DNA from: an uncultured Prevotellaceae bacterium
GTDB lineage: Bacteria; Bacteroidota; Bacteroidia; Bacteroidales; Muribaculaceae
NCBI GenBank assembly: GCA_905210415.1
Contig: CAJLWM010000002.1
Span: 12,842-76,841, forward strand
Reading direction: 5' to 3'
DNA length: 64,000 nt
Shown: positions 25,520 to 34,782 of the stretch, piece by piece
How the letters are laid out: the number at the start of each line of letters is the position of its first letter
How positions within the stretch are numbered: position 1 is the stretch's first letter
Notes under the pieces: model-generated
What the model was told of the DNA's origin: nothing
What the model saw: the letters and a program-made list of their open reading frames with translations, nothing else
Database searches by the model: none
Position numbers and translations under genes: made by a program

Positions 25520-28500
25520 TTATTCTTCTTGTTGTTGCTTACGTTTTCGGCGAATAACAATGACAATCACGGCAAATACAATGATTACCGCTACTGCCAC
25601 CATCGTATTGTTCAATAGATTGGTATATTCTTCGCTTTCAGATATAGACATTTCCTGTTTTTTCATAACCATGCCTTTGTCTGCTTTTTCTGTTACCTTC
25701 TCGCGTACATCTTGAATCTTTTCCTTATAAGCCTGTGCGCTTTGAGCATCGGTATTCTGTGCAATGAAGTCGCGTAACTTAGCGTTGTCGCATACAAAGC
25801 CTGAGCATCCTGCGTTATACTTATTAACCAGTTCTGTGTGCAATTTAGCAATTTCTTTCAATTGCTCTCTGCTTGCTTTCCACATTCCCTTACGAGCAGT
25901 TTCCATCATAACGGCTGTCATTTCTTGCAGAGCAGCAGGGTTCTGGTTTTCGAAGAACTCCTTCACACCCAGATTGAATTTATCTTTAACATAAACGTTA
26001 TAGATTTCATCCCACATCTCTTTATCGATAGCCTTTGGTTTCATTACGTTCCATCCGTAGGTGTTACGAACGATTTCTGCAAATCCACCCGCTGCACTGG
26101 CTTCACCCTTCATCTTTTCGCGGATGTAGTTAGGGTTGAAGATGGTAGTACGGCTTTCAACACCGATGGCTTCTTTCACTTCTTGCATGCGAACATTGTT
26201 ACGGTTACGGTAGTCGCTCAAGTAAGCATCCGGATCCTTACCGGTAACATTACGAACAGCCAGGTTCATACCACCCATAAATTCGTATACGTGGTCAAGA
26301 CTTAAAGCACCCCAAGTGTTGCTCTGACGTGGTTGGATAACGGCATCGGTACGTGTTAAGGCAGCTTCGAAAGCAAACTGCTTGAAAACTTCCCAATTCT
26401 TTTCGCTACCGTAGTATGCACCCATGTTGTTCAGGTAAGTGTCGGCAATTTCCTTTTCGCTTTCCCAACGATCGCCAGCTTCTACCATACCTTGAATTCC
26501 TGTGCCATAACAGCCATTCATACCACCGAATACACGGAAGGAAGCCATTTCACGAGCATCTTTTGGAGTCAAGCCCTTTTCAATCAAGGTACGTTCGGCT
26601 TCTACTACACCGGCAGATACCATGTTTTCGAACTCATCGTTCTTAGCAGCTGCAGCCATTTCAACTGCACGGTTGATCAAGAACAAACGAGACGCAGCCA
26701 GATCGCGTAACTGACCACTGGTTTGAACGACTACATCGATACGAGGACGACCTAATTCTTTAGAAGGAATCAGACGGATATCGCTTACACGTCCGAATGC
26801 ATCGCGAATAGGTTCAACACCTAGCATATATAGAATCTGTGCAATAGTAGCACCTTCTGTTTCAATGAATTCACCACTCCATAAGGTATAGCTAACCTTG
26901 CGAGGAATAGAGTCGTTGTGGCGTTTCTTATACAGATTAATCGTATTGTTTGCCAAACGGATACCTTTTTCCCAAGCAGCTTCTGAAGGAGTAGCTTCGG
27001 CATTGATAGAGTACAAGTTACGACCTGTAGGTAATGTATTAGGATTAGCAATAGGGTCGCCACCAGGTGATGGCTTGGTGTAACCACCATTCATACCGTT
27101 AATTAGGCTAGCCAATTCTATCTCTGGACTTTCTTTCAAAGCCTTACGATAGTTGTGTACATTCTTTATGGCACGTTCCACCTCCATGATAGCAGTTGCT
27201 TTTGTAATCTGCTCTTTGGTGTACTCTTTTTTCTTCATCATCTTCTTCTTCATCATCATGGCAGCCATACCGCCTTTCTTAGCAGTATTTTTGTCGCCGG
27301 CTTTTGCTGTATTGGCTTTGCTGTCAGACATGCCTTTCATGCCGCCCATCATACCACTTTTGCCATCTTCAGACTCTTCGGCAGCTGCCATCATCATGGC
27401 CATCATGCCATCAGGGTTGCTGCGTGATTTGTCAATCTTACGAGCCTCTTCTAATTCTTCTTTCGTGATATGAGCTGTTTGCATTACCATTTCATCGTTA
27501 CATGAATGAGGTGATGCCAACAAGCGAGTTACCAAGGCACGAGCAGGGTTCAAATAGCGGGCAGTGAATATGCTGCGGTGTTTCTCTACTTGCGGTGCTG
27601 CCTTACCATTCAACTTGTCGAGGGCCAACACGCTGTAAGCGATTGGTTCAACAGACATGGCATATACACTTGATTGGATACGGATATCTTCGTAAGGAAT
27701 ACCCATGGTGTAAAGCTGACCTGTAACCTTTTCGTTTGCTAATTCTTCAGCAAAGCTTTCGATACGTGCTACTTCATCTTCTGCATATGGTTTTCCCTTG
27801 ATGCTATCTAGTTCCAGTTCGCGGTGAATACCCATTTTCATGGTATATTCTTTCACTTTTAAAGAAGCCTTATCTAAAGTTGCTTGTGTGTGATTTCCTT
27901 CACCCAGTAAGTTATTGTAATTTTTGATAGCTTCATTCAGCTCACGATAAATACCTCTAACGTTACTTTCCATGAAAGGAGGAGTAAGGTATGACTGCAA
28001 ACCTGCGTAAGAACGACGCTTGGCAATGATACCTTCTCCTACATTACCGATAGAGTATATATAGAAGTGAGGCAATGCACCAACCAGGCGGTCGGGCCAG
28101 TCTTTCTGACAAAGTGCAACCTGTTTCTTTGGAGTAAATTCCAAACTACCATGCGTACCGAAGTGAATTATAGCATCGGCTTTAAATCCAAATTGAGTCC
28201 ACAAATACGAAGCAATATAAGTATGTGGAGGTGCAGCATTGGTTCCGTGTACAATTTTGAATGAGTTAGAACCTGCACCCGCTGCATTCTGCGGAAGAAC
28301 CACAACATTACCAAATTTCAAACGGGCAACTCCTAAACGGCCGTCTTCAGTAGTCATGTACTGACCAGGGAATTCGCCGTTAAGTGCTACCACTTCTGCA
28401 TATTTTTCAGGACGAATGGTTGCTTTTACCCAACCTTCATATTGTTCTTTTGTAATAAGCTCCGGCTTGCCATTTTTCATAAATTTGGTGAAAGCACCTT

Positions 28501-29770
28501 CTGCATAAGCATTGAATACAGCACCTTGGGCTTGAATCATTTCGCCCAATTCTTTATGGCTCTTTGGTAAATTGTCTACGCGATAGCCTTCTTCTTTCAT
28601 ACGGACCAGCAGGTTGTATAAAGAAGGTACTACTTCCATACCGGCAGCAGCCAACGCATTTTGACCAGGACCTTTATAGTAATAGATAGCTACACGCTTT
28701 TCTGAATTTGGTTTGTGCTTCAGGCTGATGTAGTTGTTTACACTCTTTACAAAAGTTTCTAATCGTTCTGGAATGGTATACGATTCTTGCATACCATCTT
28801 CATCCAAGCGATGTCCAAACAAAACAAATGGGCGCAGTGCACCATCAATTTCTGGAGTAACTACGCTCTGCGACAAGAAACCACCGTTCATGCCCATTGG
28901 GTCGTTTTCCCATTTGTCTACCAAACGGTTCACGTTCAATGGAGAGAATAATGGAATATTTTGTTTTGTCAGATAGTCTACCATATAGTCTCCCATACGA
29001 CCATGTGCCATATTGATGACAGCCGACGCTTTGATAGAGTCAATGTGATGTTTGCAAACAAACTTTCTCATTGAACGAATAGGATAGACCACGTTACCGG
29101 TTTCTTCTAATTTGGCAATCAGGTCGGTTGGTTCACCCATCTGGCCCGTTACTACAATGCCAGGGGCATTCTCTTTCCAAAGATTATTCTCTTTCAAGAA
29201 CTTATGATAATCGGCAATAGTATTGAAACCTAAAGGGTCTTCTTCTGGTTTCTTAGGGTCGATATGGTAAATCATATCGTTGGCAGCTTCAACAACCATT
29301 TCTGGTTCTGCTATATTGAATATCTTTTTGTCGATATCCTTTCTAACATAGTTCAGCAAACTGCGGTAGTTTCTACGTCCTCCGTTACTCAAGTACTTGC
29401 GTAAAGAGTCTGCAGCAACAGAATCCACAGAACATATGTTGTTCATCGGATTAGTAATGGCTGTAGTCAAGACAGGTAAACCATTATCGGCAGCTTTCTT
29501 GATTACGGCACGCTGATCTTCTGTAATGCGTAATCCCATGGCATTGATAAAAATCATGTCATAGTCGTTCAGTTTGTCGAGCTCATCTGTACTAACTTCT
29601 TCAATCTTGATGGAGCTGTTGGTGTTTGCTTTCGAGATATGTCCCAAAGCAATCACCTGATAGTTGATGAATCCCACCTTTGTAGTGCTGGCGAAAACGT
29701 GCCACACTACAAAAGCAATCAGAGCTACAACAGCTATTGAGCCTCCAATTAAAAGGTTCTTCTTTTTCAT
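25520..29770 (-). CDS. hmuS: HmuS, CobN/magnesium-chelatase-like haem dechelatase
   Basis: 1416 residues, homologous by eye to the large CobN/BchH/ChlH chelatase subunit. Motifs include DAIIHFGTHGSLEFTPKKQVAL (about 540), GMNGCYGTGIQGMVEAGDRW (about 1080-1100) and the NTWGALSLDHVYEFMGGMNLAV region. The family member in gut Bacteroides is reported to take iron out of haem, leaving protoporphyrin. It is anchored by an N-terminal helix (about 5-28) and a C-terminal helix (about 1378-1400) with a basic tail, so the body is probably periplasmic. A Met/Lys-rich insert at about 785-846 is unusual. It follows hmuR by 21 bp. Confidence 0.92.
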   Translation of the reverse strand: MKKKNLLIGGSIAVVALIAFVVWHVFASTTKVGFINYQVIALGHISKANTNSSIKIEEVSTDELDKLNDYDMIFINAMGLRITEDQRAVIKKAADNGLPVLTTAITNPMNNICSVDSVAADSLRKYLSNGGRRNYRSLLNYVRKDIDKKIFNIAEPEMVVEAANDMIYHIDPKKPEEDPLGFNTIADYHKFLKENNLWKENAPGIVVTGQMGEPTDLIAKLEETGNVVYPIRSMRKFVCKHHIDSIKASAVINMAHGRMGDYMVDYLTKQNIPLFSPLNVNRLVDKWENDPMGMNGGFLSQSVVTPEIDGALRPFVLFGHRLDEDGMQESYTIPERLETFVKSVNNYISLKHKPNSEKRVAIYYYKGPGQNALAAAGMEVVPSLYNLLVRMKEEGYRVDNLPKSHKELGEMIQAQGAVFNAYAEGAFTKFMKNGKPELITKEQYEGWVKATIRPEKYAEVVALNGEFPGQYMTTEDGRLGVARLKFGNVVVLPQNAAGAGSNSFKIVHGTNAAPPHTYIASYLWTQFGFKADAIIHFGTHGSLEFTPKKQVALCQKDWPDRLVGALPHFYIYSIGNVGEGIIAKRRSYAGLQSYLTPPFMESNVRGIYRELNEAIKNYNNLLGEGNHTQATLDKASLKVKEYTMKMGIHRELELDSIKGKPYAEDEVARIESFAEELANEKVTGQLYTMGIPYEDIRIQSSVYAMSVEPIAYSVLALDKLNGKAAPQVEKHRSIFTARYLNPARALVTRLLASPHSCNDEMVMQTAHITKEELEEARKIDKSRSNPDGMMAMMMAAAEESEDGKSGMMGGMKGMSDSKANTAKAGDKNTAKKGGMAAMMMKKKMMKKKEYTKEQITKATAIMEVERAIKNVHNYRKALKESPEIELASLINGMNGGYTKPSPGGDPIANPNTLPTGRNLYSINAEATPSEAAWEKGIRLANNTINLYKKRHNDSIPRKVSYTLWSGEFIETEGATIAQILYMLGVEPIRDAFGRVSDIRLIPSKELGRPRIDVVVQTSGQLRDLAASRLFLINRAVEMAAAAKNDEFENMVSAGVVEAERTLIEKGLTPKDAREMASFRVFGGMNGCYGTGIQGMVEAGDRWESEKEIADTYLNNMGAYYGSEKNWEVFKQFAFEAALTRTDAVIQPRQSNTWGALSLDHVYEFMGGMNLAVRNVTGKDPDAYLSDYRNRNNVRMQEVKEAIGVESRTTIFNPNYIREKMKGEASAAGGFAEIVRNTYGWNVMKPKAIDKEMWDEIYNVYVKDKFNLGVKEFFENQNPAALQEMTAVMMETARKGMWKASREQLKEIAKLHTELVNKYNAGCSGFVCDNAKLRDFIAQNTDAQSAQAYKEKIQDVREKVTEKADKGMVMKKQEMSISESEEYTNLLNNTMVAVAVIIVFAVIVIVIRRKRKQQQEE

Positions 29771-29791
29771 TTATTTGCAAATAAGTAGTTA

Positions 29792-32026
29792 TTATAGTTT
29801 AAATAAGTCTGCAATGTTGATGCTAACAGAACCAACACAGCTGATACCCTTCTGAGGAACCTGTACTACAGCGTCGGCAGAAGTGTCTTTGTGGTTGAAT
29901 AAGTTGTCTACCATGAAACCGCAGGTAATACCTCTTGGCATTTGTAATGTCAAGTTTAAAGAACACATGGTACGAGGATTGTATGTAACGTACGACATCT
30001 GGTCCTTTTCTGAATCGTAGCTATACGTATCCAATTTAGAACACCACTGTCCGTTCAAGGTAATTGTACCTGTTACTTTTTTGAACTTCTTGGTGTAAGA
30101 GGTATTGAAAGTAATGCTATGAGGACGAACGTATGACATGTTTTTGCCTTTGAATTCAGAATAGTCGTCCACAAATGCATAAGAACCTGTCATTGATAAA
30201 CCGAACTTATATTTCATACGAACGATAGCTTCAACACCTGTAGTATACGCTTTATCGGTATTCTCATAGATCATATCGTTTCCATTTGGATGGTCCACCA
30301 TGGTAATCTTATCGTGGAAACGGTTGTGATAGGCAGAAACAGAGGCATTGAATCCACCCTTGTTGAATTCGGCCGATGCATTGACCTGGTGGCTCTTTTC
30401 AGCTTTCAGATCTTCGTTACCATAGATAATGAACATACCCAAACCACCCATATCGTATTCCGAATACAATTCTTTCAAAGATGGCGTACGGTATCCCTGT
30501 GCATAACCGGCACGGAATGTCCAAGGTTTACCTAAATGATACATCATAGAAAGTTTTGGAGTGATGTGGAAAGGATATTCATCTTCATGATCAGCACGTA
30601 CACCTAAGATTACACTGAAATCATCAGTAACCTTCCAGTCGTCTTGTGCATAGAAGTCCAGGTGCTTGCGGTCAAAGTGAGACGAGTCGCGCATCATGTA
30701 GTGTTTCATATACTCTATTTCGCCTTCAGTACCGGCACTGATGGAGTGATTGCCAAAAGTAGCCGTATAGTTCAAACGCAGTGTCTGCTGGCGATGGCTG
30801 AAGTCGGTAGAAGTACTGTCTATTTCCCAATAATTCTGCTTCTTGTCGTAACGGTCAAAGATGTACGAAAGGTCTAATTGCTGGTTGTCTGCAATCAAGT
30901 ACTTCATTTTACCTCCTAGTGTATAGTCCACATAGTTTTCGCGGAACTTCTTGCCATTGCGTACATCTCGTTTGTTATGGTAAAGAGTACCTTTTACCTC
31001 TGCACTCAATTTATCAGTAAATGAATAGCCGAATTTCTGAGAAGCATCCCAAATCTTATAACCATAGATGGTTGTCTTGTAGGCGCGGTCTTGCTTCGTT
31101 TGCTCAGAGCCATCGGGTAAGATGGTAGTAATATCCTTACCTTCAGTATCGCCAATGGTATAGGTATCTCTGTGGCGGAAACCTACAGTGGTGTAGGTAG
31201 AATAACGGCTCTTCTTTGCACCGATAGAAGCCGAATAGTTTTCGCCGTTGATACCAGCATAGCGGGCACTTACATTTCCGGAGAACGGACGGTTGGCCGA
31301 TTTGGTAATGATGTTGATAACACCACCCAGTGCATTCGACCCATAGAGGGTAGATGCTGCACCACGTACTACTTCAATACGCTCAATGTCATCTACATTA
31401 AAACGAGAGAAGTCTACATTCTTTGCTGCGCCTTCGCCCGAAACACGTTCGCCATCAACCAAGAACATGATATAGTCACCACCTACACCTTGATAAGTAA
31501 TGGTAGGAGCCTGACTCATGCTATTGTAACCAATCTGTATACCAGGCAATTCATATTGCAACAATGTTTGAAAATCCTGTGGATTAACACGTTTGATGTC
31601 GGCACTAGAGATTACGCGGGTTATGACAGGAATCTCTTTCAGTGGTTTTTCAACACGTACACCGGTTACCACCACTTCGTCAATCAAATTGTCTGATGGC
31701 TCCATACGCACCACAATGCGTTTCTCGTTATCTGTTATGGTTTCAACAGACTGCGTTTTATAACCAATAAAGCTAACCCGCAAAGTCTGCCTTCCTGCAT
31801 TTCGTAAGATGATGTCGAACTCACCTTCTGTGTTGGTACCGGCTCCGATGGTAGTACCCACCACTACCACAGTAGCACCAGGCATGGGCAACCCTTCTTC
31901 ATCTATAACTTCCCCTTTGATGCTATGTTTAGCTCCTTCTCCCTCGTTGGGTTCGATACCAAAAACGGTAGCCGGAGCTACCGTTAAGAGTACTATGAAT
32001 ATACAAAAAAATCTTTTCACATTCAT
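29792..32026 (-). CDS. hmuR: HmuR, TonB-dependent haem receptor
   Basis: 744 residues. Signal peptide (about 1-23), a CarboxypepD-regulatory-like domain (about 35-115, GEVIDEEGLPMPGATVVVVG), a plug domain (about 125-235, with VVRGAASTLYGSNALGGVINIITK) and a 22-strand-type barrel with conserved PSLKELYSEY and RAGYAQGYRTPS segments. It takes haem from HmuY and imports it across the outer membrane with TonB energy. The ATG overlaps the hmuY stop by one base. The C-terminus ends INIADLFKL rather than Phe/Trp, as in many receptors of this group. Confidence 0.93.
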   Translation of the reverse strand: MNVKRFFCIFIVLLTVAPATVFGIEPNEGEGAKHSIKGEVIDEEGLPMPGATVVVVGTTIGAGTNTEGEFDIILRNAGRQTLRVSFIGYKTQSVETITDNEKRIVVRMEPSDNLIDEVVVTGVRVEKPLKEIPVITRVISSADIKRVNPQDFQTLLQYELPGIQIGYNSMSQAPTITYQGVGGDYIMFLVDGERVSGEGAAKNVDFSRFNVDDIERIEVVRGAASTLYGSNALGGVINIITKSANRPFSGNVSARYAGINGENYSASIGAKKSRYSTYTTVGFRHRDTYTIGDTEGKDITTILPDGSEQTKQDRAYKTTIYGYKIWDASQKFGYSFTDKLSAEVKGTLYHNKRDVRNGKKFRENYVDYTLGGKMKYLIADNQQLDLSYIFDRYDKKQNYWEIDSTSTDFSHRQQTLRLNYTATFGNHSISAGTEGEIEYMKHYMMRDSSHFDRKHLDFYAQDDWKVTDDFSVILGVRADHEDEYPFHITPKLSMMYHLGKPWTFRAGYAQGYRTPSLKELYSEYDMGGLGMFIIYGNEDLKAEKSHQVNASAEFNKGGFNASVSAYHNRFHDKITMVDHPNGNDMIYENTDKAYTTGVEAIVRMKYKFGLSMTGSYAFVDDYSEFKGKNMSYVRPHSITFNTSYTKKFKKVTGTITLNGQWCSKLDTYSYDSEKDQMSYVTYNPRTMCSLNLTLQMPRGITCGFMVDNLFNHKDTSADAVVQVPQKGISCVGSVSINIADLFKL

Positions 32027-32685
32027 TATTTTGACATATATTCGTAAGCGAACTTAACAGCCTTTTTTCCAGCACCGTTCAAATGATCAGAGAATTTCAA
32101 TTTAGCCCAGTTGCCATTTGCGCATTTTACAATGTAAACATTATCTGTAATAGTATACTCGAATGGAGGCATTTTGCCAGTAGGAGTTTTAGTAATCCAT
32201 TTGCACAATTCAGCATTCAAGGTACCATCAGCATAACCTACCTGGCCTTTCATCATGTTAGACATGTCGACAATCAGTTTCTTGTCTTCTGCTTTCACTG
32301 TATGGTCTTTTACAAAGCCTGTAGTAGGAAGAGTAACCACTTCCTTAAAATCTTTAAATGAAGTCTGAACAGCTTCGCTATTGTTTGTGCGAATTTCGTA
32401 TTGGTGGATAGCGATATCCCATTCTGTTGGAACTTCGCCGTTTATTTCAGGATTTTTGGTGTCTGCAATCTCGGTTTTATCAGTGATGTATTTCCAAGGG
32501 CCTTCTACAGTTACATTCTTAACATCGCCTGTTCTTAAATTAATGTAAGACCATTCTGCATAATTGCACAGAACTTCCATGTTCTTTACACCTTTTGAGG
32601 TTGGAGGCTTTACATCGTTACCGTCACTGCAAGCTGCTGTGCACAATGTGATTGCAGCCATTGCCAAGAAATTTTTTACTTTCAT
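32026..32685 (-). CDS. hmuY: HmuY family haem-binding lipoprotein
   Basis: 219 residues with a lipoprotein signal (MKVKNFLAMAAITLCTAACSD; lipidated Cys about 19). The body matches the HmuY fold: NYAEWSYINLRTG near the start, EWDIAIHQYEIRTN in the middle and ANGNWAKLKF near the end. HmuY is a surface haemophore that captures haem and hands it to HmuR. Axial ligands vary between His and Met in this family; candidates here are the Met-rich DMSNMMKG stretch and nearby residues, but I cannot assign them. First gene of the operon, with a good promoter 35 nt upstream. Confidence 0.92.
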   Translation of the reverse strand: MKVKNFLAMAAITLCTAACSDGNDVKPPTSKGVKNMEVLCNYAEWSYINLRTGDVKNVTVEGPWKYITDKTEIADTKNPEINGEVPTEWDIAIHQYEIRTNNSEAVQTSFKDFKEVVTLPTTGFVKDHTVKAEDKKLIVDMSNMMKGQVGYADGTLNAELCKWITKTPTGKMPPFEYTITDNVYIVKCANGNWAKLKFSDHLNGAGKKAVKFAYEYMSK

Positions 32686-32719
32686 AAACTATACCTTTAT
32701 TAATTTGTTTTTTTTGATG

Positions 32720-32750
32720 CAAAGGTATGTACTGCGAAAATAAGGAGCAA
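32720..32750 (-). promoter_or_regulatory. Promoter of the hmuYRSTUV operon
   Basis: Minus-strand TTG at 32750-32748, 20 bp, then TACCTTTG at 32727-32720, matching TTTG/TAnnTTTG with normal spacing. The ATG is 35 nt downstream. Haem operons are normally iron-repressed. No clear Fur box is visible, but the AT-rich palindromic stretch at about 32800-32850 (ACCTGA...TCAGGT) could be a regulator site. Confidence 0.55.
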
Positions 32751-33006
32751 TACTCAAAAATAATGAAATTTTAGTACTGTATACATAGCATAATACAGAA
32801 TTCTATGAATACCTGAGATTTATTATATTTATAGAATATTCAGGTGAAAGGGACAATTTATACTAGATTTTTGCGATTCGAGCAGATCTGTAGGGCTGGA
32901 AAAGAGTATTTTTTTGGTTCATCCGACATTTCGAGTGATAGTGTCCTAAAAAGGAAAACCGCTGAACAAATTGTAGATTTGAATTTCGGACAACAAATAT
33001 ACAGTC

Positions 33007-33180
33007 ATGAACAATAGTTTTCTATATCATGCTTGGGGGCTTTATACTCACAAATGCACTCGTGAAGAATACAAAGGTGACACGATGATCTTGCATGTTG
33101 AAGCAAAAGATCGTGAAAAAGAATGTCCAAAGTGCGGCCACCGTCATTTGGTCAAGAAAGGTTTTCGCATACGTGACCTT
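33007..33180 (+). pseudogene. ISL3-family transposase, N-terminal fragment
   Basis: About 58 codons from ATG 33007 (MNNSFLYHAWGLYTHKCTRE) encode the N-terminus of an ISL3-type transposase, including its zinc-finger motif CPKCGHRHLVKKG. The frame is cut exactly where repeat copy 2 begins (TTAA at 33179), and nothing resembling the remaining ~350 residues follows on the other side. So it is a dead remnant, truncated by or together with the repeat. The 70 bp before it may be the left end of the insertion sequence. Confidence 0.75.
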
Positions 33181-33370
33181 AACCCAAATCGGTCATTAGG
33201 GCTTGGCAGGATTTCGGAATTTTAGAAGTGCAGGTTTCAATTGCTTTTTAATGAGTAATAGCCAGTTATTGCGAATTAAAAACAAGCAAAAAATGCCTGA
33301 TAAAAACCGAAAGACGCCAAGCAGTAGAAAAAACACCTCATATACGTCCTAATGACCGATTTGGGATTAA
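33179..33370 (-). mobile_element. TTAA-bounded MITE-like repeat, copy 2
   Basis: 192 bp, inverted relative to copies 1 and 3. Ends are TTAACCCAAATCGGTCATTA (33179) and its inverse CCTAATGACCGATTTGGG(A)TTAA (to 33370). It interrupts the ISL3 transposase fragment. On the plus strand a 33-codon frame (33251-33352) parallels the frame in copy 1. Together with copy 1 it brackets the whole hmu operon. Confidence 0.8.
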
Positions 33371-33466
33371 TAGTGTTTAGGTGTGTAAATTTACTAATAT
33401 TTCGTCAAAATGCACACCAATAACACATATTCAATACGGATTTTAACAAATATTTTAGTGTCTGGG

Positions 33467-34750
33467 TTATCGGGTGTAGAAGTCGATGATGCGGTTGATG
33501 GCGCGTTGGCAAACAGGGCAGAATGCAGGCGCCTTGTTGGTACGCATGCGGCAGTTGAGTGCAGGGCGATACATCCCCTTTTCGTTGTATCCAGCGCCCA
33601 CAAATGCGCCCACCTTGTTGCTATATTCCTCGTCATCGGGTGTGGGTATAGGCGTGCCTTTTTCCACCATGTCGCTCCATTTGCTTTTGAAATCTTTCAT
33701 CGATGTGATGTTTTGTTCCCAAGGCTCCACGTTGAGGTCGTAGGTGGCTGGATCGCCGTAATCATATTCGTCGGCAAGACCGCCGAAGCTGTGGCCAAAT
33801 TCGTGTACTACCACTGGTGCGAAATTAGGATTGTGGGCAGTGGTGAGGGTGTATTCGTTGTAGATTCCGCCACCGCCATATTCGTTGGTGTTTGCGAGAA
33901 TGATGATGTGTTCGTAGAGAACGCCCGATATGGCATCGTGTATAGCCTTCACGCGAGTGGTGGTGAGGTAGCGGTCGCTATAGAATGTGCTGAAGTGCGA
34001 ACCGAAGGCGGTGCTGCGCCATTCGCCGAGACGTGGAATGCTCATGCCACTATCGCGCGATGGGGTGAATACAGCCACAATGTTGAAGTCGTCTTTGCGG
34101 GTCTTAAATGGTTCGTGGTTGAACAGCGAATTGCAAGTGGCTTGAGCGTCGTTGTAGAATGTGTCGCGCTCGGCTTGCGAATAGCCTTCGCCAAGTATCA
34201 CCACATCGATGCATCGCTCCACGCTGCCGCCTTTATGCATATAGCGATAGTCGAGGTTAGGGTCGCGGTGACGTTGCTCGATGAGGATGTCTTGTGGATT
34301 GATGGTGTGAGTATATTTCGCTATGGTCTCGTGCGAGGCGTTGATGAGCGTGACAGTCACCTCTACGGTGCGCTGTGGCATAGGCACCAGCATAGTGTGG
34401 TCGAACGAGCGTGCTGTGGTTTTAGCCTCGTCGGTAGTGAGCCATTCGTTGAATAGCGTTGAGAAAGAAGTCTGATAGATAGTGGTGCCAGTGGCAGCAT
34501 CCTTCATCACCAGTTGACCGTTGCCGAGCAGTGGCATTTGGTCGAGGTGTTTGCGTCGTCCAGCCCAGATGGCAGTTTTCGACATCTCGTAGAGCGCTAT
34601 GCCTTGGTGTTTGGCATCGCCATACAACTGATAGTCGATGCGCAGAGTAGTGTTGGTGAAATAGTCGCTAAATGTCACGTTGTGCTTCTTGGCGAATGCT
34701 GAGATTGCGCTCACGAGGCATACTGCAATGATAAGAAGTCTTTTTGCCAT
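33467..34750 (-). CDS. M64-family zinc metallopeptidase (IgA-peptidase-like), exported
   Basis: 427 residues from the ATG at 34750, chosen because it begins a signal peptide (MAKRLLIIAVCLVSAISAFA). The frame is open to 34789, but that would overlap mutS. The N-terminal ~120 residues form the M64 N-terminal domain; the catalytic part carries VVHEFGHSFGGLADEY (about 316-329), the HExxHxxGxxxD/E zinc motif. VVILGEGYS and RDSGMSIP are also family-typical. M64 includes Clostridium IgA protease, but most Bacteroidetes members have unknown substrates. It follows mutS by 32 bp and may be cotranscribed. Confidence 0.9.
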   Translation of the reverse strand: MAKRLLIIAVCLVSAISAFAKKHNVTFSDYFTNTTLRIDYQLYGDAKHQGIALYEMSKTAIWAGRRKHLDQMPLLGNGQLVMKDAATGTTIYQTSFSTLFNEWLTTDEAKTTARSFDHTMLVPMPQRTVEVTVTLINASHETIAKYTHTINPQDILIEQRHRDPNLDYRYMHKGGSVERCIDVVILGEGYSQAERDTFYNDAQATCNSLFNHEPFKTRKDDFNIVAVFTPSRDSGMSIPRLGEWRSTAFGSHFSTFYSDRYLTTTRVKAIHDAISGVLYEHIIILANTNEYGGGGIYNEYTLTTAHNPNFAPVVVHEFGHSFGGLADEYDYGDPATYDLNVEPWEQNITSMKDFKSKWSDMVEKGTPIPTPDDEEYSNKVGAFVGAGYNEKGMYRPALNCRMRTNKAPAFCPVCQRAINRIIDFYTR

Positions 34751-34782
34751 GGTGATTATGTTTTGGTTTTGGGCAAGCGGTG

